Shown in pieces: positions 55,928 through 64,000 of a stretch of DNA of 64,000 nucleotides (within the stretch, counting starts at the first letter, position 1; every line of letters begins with the position of its first letter). The stretch comes from Copromyces sp. CBS 386.78. Its lineage: Eukaryota; Ascomycota; Sordariomycetes; Sordariales; Sordariaceae. The notes under the pieces are model-generated. The model was not told the DNA's origin. It saw nothing but the letters and a program-made list of their open reading frames with translations, and did no database searches. Both the position numbers and the translations under genes were made by a program. The stretch is taken from NCBI GenBank assembly GCA_030685235.1, contig MU839099.1, forward strand, positions 186,001 to 250,000. The letters run 5' to 3'.

Positions 55928-57321
55928 GTTTAATGAGTGTCTGTGGTGTTTAATATCTTTCTTCTTCTGACAATCAAAGTTAAGTTTTGCTGACATGAAC
56001 AGATTGCTGAAGGATGGGATATTTCTAGACGGCGATCAATTTGCTTTGTAGAGGGTTGCTTCATAAAGAACCTCTTCAATACGACAACATTTCTGTATTG
56101 ATAGTTCATGATAGACACCACAACCGACGATCAAGCAAAGATCTCGATGTTCATCAAGCCCTTGCGTCATAAAGGAGACACAGGTCTTGGACGTTTCCAA
56201 TACTTGTTTGCGCGCTCACCCGTGGAAGAAAACGACTTGGTCTCAATATTACCCGCTTAAACTTCGGGTCGATAACGAAGAATCGCATAATGGTTTGCCA
56301 TGTTGAACGAGAATTCGCATGCTATACGGTTGAGGGTCGTCGATCAGCTCAACCTCAGACGTCATAAAGGTAGGGGAGAAAGGGGTTGATTTGCGGTGAA
56401 TTGTACAAAAAGAGTTCATTGTTCGGGTGTGGCCAGCCGATAGTGTACGCATCTCGGTGTGTATCAGGGTTGATACGAGGTCTTTGTGGTCAGTGATGAT
56501 TTTGATGTTTGTACTGTTGTAGGTCGTCTCAGGTGAGGATATTCCTGATGATCAATGTTGATAGAGTCCGTGCCCTTGGACCCCTCTGTCCGAAAAGCGA
56601 CTGCTTCTGGACTTCAAAGGGTCCTTCTTGATTCACCATGATCGGTTCCACGATGCTCCCTTCCTTCCATCTGTGGAATGAAGACGAAATGTCAGATCCA
56701 GATCTTCTGTATTACCTCCAGGAGACCCCATCCTTGCACTGTAACGAGCACTAACACGCACCGACGCCACCGAGTTAGCGATCTCGTAGGGGTCAGGCTT
56801 CTGGACCTTTTTTGTCCGGGCCTCGCGGGGCTCTGAGCTCCATTCTCGCATGGCATTTTGACAGAGAGGAATGCGGGGAGTTCTGGAATGGCGTGTGATT
56901 GGCTGGAACCCAAACATTGGTCAATCATTTCTCTTCCTTGACATCATGACGTGAAAGACTCGGACAAGGAAGAAGATCGTCAAAACCCAAGAACCCAACT
57001 CCGCCCTGATCGCCATATCCACCACTTGCACGAGACGACAAATCATGTTTTCTCAAACGTCCAGGCCAACAAGAACTCGACAGCCGCCGCCGGTGTCAGA
57101 CAATGAAAGCACGAAGAAAAAGGCGACAAGAAAAAGGCGACAAAGAAAGCCCTTTGTCAGGCGCCCGTCTTGACGACAATGACCGGGCGTCAAGCCTCCT
57201 TCACCGCCACGCCACACAAAGAGACGAGGAGCATGGGGACGAGTTCATCAGGGCATTCATTCACAATCATCATCATAACTCATAACATCGACGCCAGCGG
57301 CATCCGTGGGCCCTCCCATCA
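55928..57321. other. Intergenic
   Basis: About 1.4 kb with a repeated AAAGGCGACAAG/AAAAGGCG segment near 57118-57145. No gene. Confidence 0.5.
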
Positions 57322-58868
57322 TCATGAGCTGATAACAGCCGGGTTCCAATTCACCATCCCGCCCACGCACTGCGTCGTGATGGATGGTCCTCCCTTCGCC
57401 TCCGCGATTAGCACTGTCGTTCCGTTTTCGAGGGTTCTCGACACCGTCACCGCCACATCCCCCGTGCTGTTGGTGAACAACACCTTGCCCGAATAGATCC
57501 CTGCTCCGCCGACCTGCGGCGTCTTCTTTGAGAAGGTGGCATTTAGGTCCTTCCCGCCGACCGAAACGCTGATATCGGCCGGCTCTGCCAACAAAGCGGT
57601 GATGAAGATGTTATCCTGAAGCAGCTTATCCGGCGCGTAGACCTGCTGGTAATTCGGGTCATTTCCAGTTGTATTGCCGCTGTTACAGGCTTTCGCTGGG
57701 TTGATTCGATAGTAGGCCACTACCGCCTCCTCTTTCACGGCGACGTTTTCCTGCGCTACCACCTTCGCTCTGAAGGGGACCGAGGTCTTCGATGAAGCTG
57801 GTGCGGTGACAATGGTGGTGAGAGTTCTGACAATAGTGGTGATGGAAGTAGCGGTGGGGGCCATGGTGACAATGGTGGTGCTCGTCTTGGTAGGCTGGCC
57901 TTTGCTGCCCTGCTTGTACTGTTGGATATAGTAGGGCAGCAACTTCCTCCACCCGTCATGCGGCATGTTTTCAGCATAATTGATCGGCGCATTTCCGCTC
58001 TGGAACAGCCCAAGCGATTTCTCGCGGACCGGGCCGATATAGTGCGACTCGCCGTAGTCGTTCCATGTGAGAATCTCCACGAAGTCGGGTTGGAAGTCGA
58101 TCACCTGTTGCCAACGCGTATCCCAGAGCTCATCTCCCTTCCAGAGCCAGTTCTTGTTCCAGCCAGGAAGGTTGGTATAGAACCACCCGGCAACCGGCAT
58201 CATGTAAGGACGACCGCTCAACGCCTCGCGATACTGCTCATCCACTTCCGTGGTCATGGCAGAAGGCCCCTTAGGCCAAGCATCGAAGCTGAATAGTCCA
58301 TCCGCAACACTATTCGCCTTCGTGGCCGCGTTTGCGGCGCCAAGTGAGGACCAGTCTGGGATAAAAAGACAATTGGTCTTGCTCTTGATATCATGCCAGT
58401 CCTCCGCATGATCGGGTCCCTCGAAGGTGGAAACGAGAGGCTTGTAGGTGTTGTCAGGCTTGAAGTATGAGCGCTCATTTGCCCACCGGTTGATCAGGGT
58501 GGCCACATCATTTTTGGGCCAAGGCGCTTGGGCGTTGTAGTCGAAAGAGAAGAACAGCTTGAAGTTGGCGGCGTTGGCAGCTCGAAAGGCATTAGTCAAT
58601 GAGTTGGCGTTGCTTGCGTCCTGAGAAGCAATGTTCAGAACAAAGCCGTCGATAGAGGCGTTCTGTGCAAGAGCGATGTCATCTTGCCAGTCGGACAGGT
58701 CATAATTAGGTGCATTTCCAACCTGAATCCATGTCAGTGAAAGTTCGATTGTGTTTCAACTGGGAGGATGGAACTTACAATAAAGTGAGCAAAGACCTCC
58801 TTTGCTGCCTGCGCAAAGGGCAGCAGCGCCAGCGCTGTTGCTGTCAGAATGGAGGACGAGTATCTCAT
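57322..58868 (-). CDS. GH71 alpha-1,3-glucanase (mutanase-type)
   Basis: Exons 58868-58779 and 58722-57322 encode 496 residues. A signal peptide (about 1-21) is followed at once by the GH71 start KEVFAHFI/VGNAPNYDLSDW, split by the 56 bp intron. Catalytic-barrel motifs include IDGFVLNIA, FFSFDYNAQ with a conserved Asp, WLWKGDELW and LTWNDYGESHYIGP. A Thr-rich linker (about 325-355) leads to a C-terminal beta-rich domain. The enzyme cuts alpha-1,3-glucan, a cell-wall polymer of fungi, for wall remodelling or mycoparasitism. The gene is intact, with no frame problems. Confidence 0.9.
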
Positions 58869-61034
58869 TTTGATACTTGATACCGTGGCTCTAGGTCCTG
58901 ACCGAAAGAAAGGGTATAAAATGAGAGGTAAGGACTGTGCTTATAAACGGAGAGGAACCTCAGCCCTTCACCGAGGAGACCGTGACCTTCCTGATCAAAG
59001 AAAAAACAAAGAAGTGGGATAATGGAGCGTCAAGCTCCGTTGGTAATGGTCTCTGGTCTAGATTCTGCGGACTGCATCTTGACATGGTGTCCTTGTATCT
59101 AGGGCTGAGGACATTTAAGTAAAGTTGGTTAGATGATATTGGCAACAGCCTCATATGGCAAGCGTAGCGAATCTGCTAACGATCCGCTTGGATGGCTGGT
59201 GCATACCGATACCGGAGATATCGGAGGACATTCCAAAAGTATAAGATGTCAACAGGGACCATGCGTCCAGCCACAGCTGAAGCTACCGAATTTGACGGTC
59301 AAGCAAAACTTGGATCCACCGGGCGTCGTCAGACCGCCTCAAACGGGAAGGTGAAGTAAAAAAGCATATCTTCGATGTTTGGGTGGTTTGCTTTGAGGAT
59401 TGATCAAACTCTCCAGGACCTTCGAGGATTTCATTGTCGTTTCAACATCTCTCATCACAAACGCAAAAGGCGCGAAAGAGGCGGTGGTGTTGAGGATTTT
59501 CGCGACCGATTGTTTGATTGACCAACGGCCGTTCCGTTCCAAAAACTCGAAGTCTGAATCTCTTACATGGAGAGGCCTGTGTGATGCCCCTTGGCCGAGA
59601 AATGAGCAAGTTGAAAGCGGCGTTGGCAAACGCAAACTTGAAGCTGAAACGGGCTGGGCCGCTGAGGTCCGAATTTTGGGGGTGTTTTGGGAGAAAAACT
59701 GCAACAAACGACCAACCATTGAGTTGGTGACCAATCCGGCGCTTTTCACGGTAGTGCTGACGCTATCGCAAGGGACACCAATGAGATAAAAGAAGGGGAG
59801 CCGCATTGGAACTGTTGATGCTTCCGCGATCACGCCTTAAGTGGATTCGTCAGATTCGTCAGATTCAAGGGTCTTGACTCTTGCACCATTTGACTGAAGA
59901 AACACACACCGAATTTCTCACGGCGAGGCGACCGGCACTCCTCGACCTAAAGCACTGTCAGCAAATGATGCGACGCCACGAAATACCCTATCTTGAGGCG
60001 GTGGAAGACGTCTTGAACGGCTCATGGTGGAAGTCAGCCGCCGCGATGTTTCGGAGGGCGGACGGGAAAAGACGGTGTACTTCACCGCTGAGTATGCATC
60101 TAATATTGCATCGAAACTGAAGATATTCTCGTCCAATGTACTACCGGCGGCCAGCGTCGTTGGCAACATGAAACGGGCGCCGTGATGGACACATCAAGAT
60201 AACCTGCCAAGGGGTGTGTTGGCTTTCTGAGTGGGGGATTTGGAGACTTTTTGCAAAGTTGCAAGAAGACGGGAGTGGGCCTGGAGTTTATCTAGAGGAA
60301 GTTGACCGAGGCTTCGGCTTGGCTGAAAAACTCACTTTCCGATAACCTCTTGGTCTGATGAGGAATTTTGGAGAGGGCGAGGAAGAGGCGGAGGAGGAAC
60401 TAAACTGAATGAATGGGATTGAGCCACCATGGGAATTGGGGTGGCGCGATCAGGAAGCTTCCAGAGTCGAAGCTCCTTCTGAGTGTGGCATCCTCTGCCA
60501 CCGTCGTTCTCGCCTCCAACCTTCAGTCATGGATATCGAGATGCACGTCGGGCGCGACTGCATTCTTGATATTGAACAGGCGGCATACATTGTTCTTGCG
60601 ACTGCAACTCGAGGATCCATTCAGGCAGAAACGATGGGCGAAACCTGCGGCTTACTGCGGATTTCTGTATCGCGACAGGAGACCGTCGAAATTTTCGCGA
60701 TCCAGGGCATCTCGATGGTTATTTCATTGGTCAAGAAAATTGAAGGGGTTTTTTTGAGAAGAGTTTCGTCAGCTTTGTCTTTTTGAAGAACTTTGAGTGC
60801 TCGGGAGGGAAAAAAGTGGAAGAGACCTTTACCTTGCATCCGCCTTGACCTTTTCCAACGATTGACTGTGTTCTGACATCATCGCAGGAAGCGGGAAATA
60901 GTCAACGATGACAACCCTCACTAAGGGGTCAGAGACGCTTCTAGACCTGACGAGTACCTCGTTTCTGTCTTCATATTGCGGCGTGCAAAGCAGTACTTTA
61001 CGCCTAGCTCAACGACCATTAGGCAGCATTGGCG
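58869..61034. other. Long intergenic region
   Basis: About 2.2 kb. Scattered short open frames on both strands (for example 59339-59833 and 60409-60786) show no domains, signal peptides or consistent splice sites. No gene is called. Confidence 0.5.
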
Positions 61035-61997
61035 ATGCTCGACTCAAATCCTCTCCTCGATACACCCTCATCCAAACACCCTTACCTCACCGGCAACTTC
61101 CATCTGAAAGAGTACAATGGTTCGAGACCAACCCATGTTGTATCTTCCACGCCGCAAATTGCTGGGATACCGGCAGCCAAGAACAAGACTTGAATACCCG
61201 GGAGAGTGAGGTACTCACCACAACTGTTAACCTCCTTGTCTGCCGTATGACTTCTGCGTCCCTGATCTTCAACGCCGGTAACCTGCCTACGCCCGTGCCA
61301 AGAATACCGATACCCCCTGAACACCATGAGGAAGAGTAGTGTAGATTATACTACTACTCCTTCTCCCTCACACCACGGAGTCACCGTATGTATCCTCCAC
61401 CAGTTTGCCCTCTCCGCCATTCCTTATGAGTTCCCAACCCTCTCCCTTGCCCATACCATGACCCAAGCCCGCTACATCTACGGGTGCACCACCACCTCCC
61501 CTTCGGCCTCCTCTACCAGCACTCTAGGCAAATCCGTCAAGATCGATGCCTTGACCAAGCTGGATGTTACAAGGTTAATCGCCCGCGGAACCGTACCCGA
61601 CAATCCTTCGCCTCCGGAGCCAATAAAAGGATGCGTAGATACCCGCTCTGTTTCCGGAATCCTCGCTCCCCTCTCCTGCTCATCATCTGAAGAAGAGGAC
61701 CCCATCAAAATCTTCACCTTTCCACCCAACCACTACGCCCAAGAAGCTCGCTTCGTGCCCCGGCACAATGGCGTAGCCGAAGATGACGGGTGGCTGCTCA
61801 CGTACGTCTTTGACGAGTCCCAGATTGATGAAGAATCTGGAGAGTGCGGGCAAGGGGCAAAGAGTGAGTTATGGGTCATCGATGCCAAGGGAATGAAGGA
61901 GGTTGCGGCGAGGATACGGCTACCGCAGAGGGTACCGTATGGGTTTCATGGAACCTGGTTCAGTGAGGAGGAGGGTAGCGAGGGTGCGTTTTGGTGA
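61035..61997 (+). pseudogene. Carotenoid-oxygenase (RPE65-family) relic with large internal deletion
   Basis: Three reading-frame segments together resemble a fungal carotenoid/stilbene cleavage dioxygenase. Segment A (from 61035) has the N-terminal signature SKHPYLTGNF and then runs out. Segment B (about 61099-61339) matches the middle of the family, with WFETNPCCIFHAANCWD and LLVCRMTSASLIFNAGN, and ends at a TAG where a codon would be expected. Segment C (about 61395-61997) is the C-terminal third with HQFALSAIPYEFP, ARYIYGCTTT and VPYGFHGTWF. About 250 residues between A and B are missing. Two of the four iron-binding His sites remain (FHAANCWD and FHGTWF), and the other two lie in the lost part. 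No functional product is expected. Confidence 0.75.
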
Positions 61998-62604
61998 ATG
62001 GTGAGACAGTATATTGGGAGGTTGCTGTTAGGGCGAGGATCGGCCTTCTATGTGTCCTCTCATCTTGGGAAAATGAATATGAGTGTTGGTTGATCAAGAC
62101 TGTGGTTCTGCGAGGCATGCAGGTAAGCGAACCTTCGATAGGTTCCGAATGTCTGGTGATCTGCTCTGACTTCTGGTTGCCTTATTTGATGTGTCATTTC
62201 GATTTCCCTCTGCGTCCCCTCCAGCTAGATATCGTAAGAATCCATGCCGTGGAAAGCGGATGTTGGCATCGCTGAAGTGCTGCCCTGGGTCGATCGTTCC
62301 TGAACTGCCGTCCATCGACGCCCTTGTCTTGAACCTAGAATAGTAAGCACCCTGCATCCATAGATGACAGCATGAATCAGCCCCTAGAGGCACTTCAGGT
62401 TACGGCCGTGTAAGTAGCAGTAGGTCTAGATAGTTGGTCAGCAACGATTCAGCAAGTGTCCCCAGGAGTATGATTGATGAGTGTGCTTCGTGTAGAGAGT
62501 ATGTATTGCCGGCGTTGATTTGGCGGCGTTGGGCGGATTGACCACCCACAACACTTGTTCCTTGGCTTTCAACATTCCAACCAAAACCGCCAATAGCCGC
62601 CACA
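61998..62604. other. Intergenic
   Basis: About 600 bp. Nothing recognised. Confidence 0.5.
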
Positions 62605-63055
62605 ATGCAGTCCGTTCTCGCCATCAGCATCTCCCTCTTCTCCCTCCTCTCTCCCGTCCTCGGCGCCCCCACCCCAGCTGACCATGCTCTCGAGGCTCGC
62701 ACTCCCGACAATGTTAGTCCCCTGACCTTCCTCACCAGACTCATATTCCAAGCCATCAAGCTCACCAAATCGCGCCATAGGTCTTCGTCTGTACCGGCTC
62801 CAACTGGAGGAATACGTGCGAGGTCCTGACTATTGGTATCAACGGAGCCTGTGTCAGACTTCCCTCCACCTACGATGGACACATTGGCTCTGCTGGCCCC
62901 GACCACGGCGCCATCTTCCGCCTCTTCACGTACGTACTTGCTGTTCCTGTTCCAGTCCTCTTCCCAGGCAGACGTAACATGACACCTAAGATGCTAACTG
63001 AATGCCTTGGCCTTTTAGCAACGGAGACTGCACCGGCACGGCGTTGCTATCCTGA
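62605..63055 (+). CDS. Small secreted Cys-containing protein, C-terminus apparently frameshifted
   Basis: Exons 62605-62712, 62781-62929 and 63019-63055 give 97 residues as the sequence stands. There is a clear signal peptide (1-20, ending LLSPVLGA), a short pro region and a mature part with VFVCTGSNW, NTCEVL, GACVRL and NGDCTGT, a beta-rich layout seen in fungal small secreted families. After GTA the frame stops (TGA at 63053), but the next frame continues with ILTYPGETNLYSSNGIDAG to a stop at about 63150. One missing base near 63043 would restore a ~128-residue product. A further frame change near 63110 (ARYIQCRSC in the third frame) is possible. Function unknown. Confidence 0.6.
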
Positions 63056-64000
63056 CTTACCCCGGCGAGACCAACTTGTACTCCAGTAATGGCATTGATG
63101 CTGGCACCAGGCCCGTTACATCCAGTGCCGCTCGTGCAGGGACTGCTTAAAGATTTGGGGTTGTTTAGAGTTGGATGACACAAACGCCGGAGATGAGCTG
63201 GATGCGAGCAAGGACATGATAGGAAACAGATGAAAGGGCGCCCTTTAGGAAACAAGTGGACTGTTGCTACGAAAGAGGTATTAGTGCTTTGTAATGAGCT
63301 CGTACATGTACTCTTTCCTTTCATAAAAACAAACCAACATTCTCTCGTTCTAACGCAATTGCGCTTCGAAAGCTATGTGGTGTTTACTTACCTTTGACAT
63401 ATCAAGCAAAACCGATGTTGGTAAGAGACCCGTATGGCCCCATCGCGAATAGTAAGGGAATTAAGCCCGGGCAAAGCACGAAAGCTGCCAGCCTAGCGTA
63501 TTCGCATCATGGAAACCCTTTCCGCGCCCGGTGTCTGGCAAGAATGTGATACTGGGCATGTTGGTCTGACGACGCCAAACTGCTGGGAAGCTGTCGGGGC
63601 CGTTTTCGTATGTCCGCAGGCCGGTAATCTTGTCTGGTGGCATCATCGCTCGCCTCAGTTCCAAGCCATGTTATCGTGGTCATAGAGCTGTTGTCAGCAG
63701 TGTTACCAACAGAGTCATGAGGCTCCATCTCGAAGGGATATGTTGGTTTGGTTTGGGTAGCTCCCCTCAAGCCTTGGACAAAGGTCTCTGCTGCATTTGG
63801 CAAAGAGCTAGCGGTGCCTTGATTGTGTCCCTGCTTTGGGTCGTCCGGCGGCGCCATCAACGTGTGCTTATAAAACCCGGAGTTTGTCCAGTTCCCGCTA
63901 CCTAGGTAGGGCACGGCCCGAAAAGAGCTCGTCGTGATCAACCTGATCACCGCGGCGTCTTCGGGGGTTTCTAGAGCTATGAGCATGTCAGGTGTTCTTG
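63056..64000. other. Right end of window, no recognised gene
   Basis: About 950 bp. A minus-strand open frame (63507-63986) reaches the edge region but has no family features. It could be part of a gene continuing beyond the window, but this cannot be supported. Confidence 0.45.

Noticed and set aside
57100..57160. Repeated AAAAGGCGACAA segment
   Set aside because: A short local duplication of two to three units without other structure. Too small to interpret.
63507..63986. 159-codon minus-strand open frame at the right end
   Set aside because: No family features. It could only be judged with sequence beyond the window.
1..64000. CRISPR arrays, bacterial operons or phage genes
   Set aside because: None seen. 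Introns, RIP and gene families are fungal, and the direct repeats are LTRs or a promoter tandem array.

Overview
The window looks like a filamentous ascomycete (Pezizomycotina, most likely a Sordariomycete close to the Sordariales). The evidence is short introns of about 50-120 bp with GTAAGT-like donors and CTAAC branch sites, compact GC-rich genes with typical fungal families, many secreted carbohydrate-active enzymes, and a 12.7 kb AT-rich block whose base changes are C-to-T and G-to-A, the mark of repeat-induced point mutation (RIP).

Layout. 1-12 kb is a conserved housekeeping block: a metacaspase (3' end cut by the window edge), a WW-domain low-complexity protein, a Cdc25/rhodanese-like protein, a divergent pair of splicing genes (SmG and an Ntr2-like spliceosome-disassembly factor), a Vps3844-family ER/vacuolar membrane protein and an unrecognised, possibly mitochondrial, membrane protein. 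12-16 kb is gene-poor: a 327 bp element with 50 bp perfect inverted termini, a possible LTR-retroelement relic, and three tandem copies of a ~235 bp repeat just upstream of an MFS drug transporter. 16-33 kb holds the MFS transporter, a GT2 polysaccharide synthase, an intron-bearing tRNA-Ile-like gene, a secreted alpha/beta hydrolase, a GH67 alpha-glucuronidase, a protoglobin and a GH16 glucanase. 33.9-46.6 kb is a Ty1/copia LTR retrotransposon (180 bp LTRs, duplication GGACC) interrupted by a Ty3/gypsy element (234 bp LTRs, duplication GTAGC), both destroyed by RIP. 46.6-64 kb is accessory-like: a six-cysteine secreted peptide beside the transposon, a putative single-pass membrane protein, a kinase-like protein, a 429 bp MITE, a Kex2-type secreted protein, a short-chain dehydrogenase, a GH71 alpha-1,3-glucanase, a carotenoid-oxygenase relic and another small secreted protein.

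How the genes work together. There is no single operon-like pathway. GH67, GH16, GH71 and the secreted hydrolase fit extracellular or cell-wall polysaccharide turnover in a plant-biomass-associated fungus. SmG and Ntr2-like act at the start and end of the spliceosome cycle and share one promoter region. Several conserved genes (Cdc25-like, MFS, GH67, and the secreted protein near 62.6 kb) carry what look like single-base frameshifts. Either the assembly has small indel errors or these genes are decaying, and this affects every translated product listed. The most distinctive sequence-level events are a 19 bp perfect palindrome created by an in-frame insertion inside the GH67 gene, the nested retrotransposon with RIP limits inside its LTRs, and the tandem repeats in the MFS promoter.
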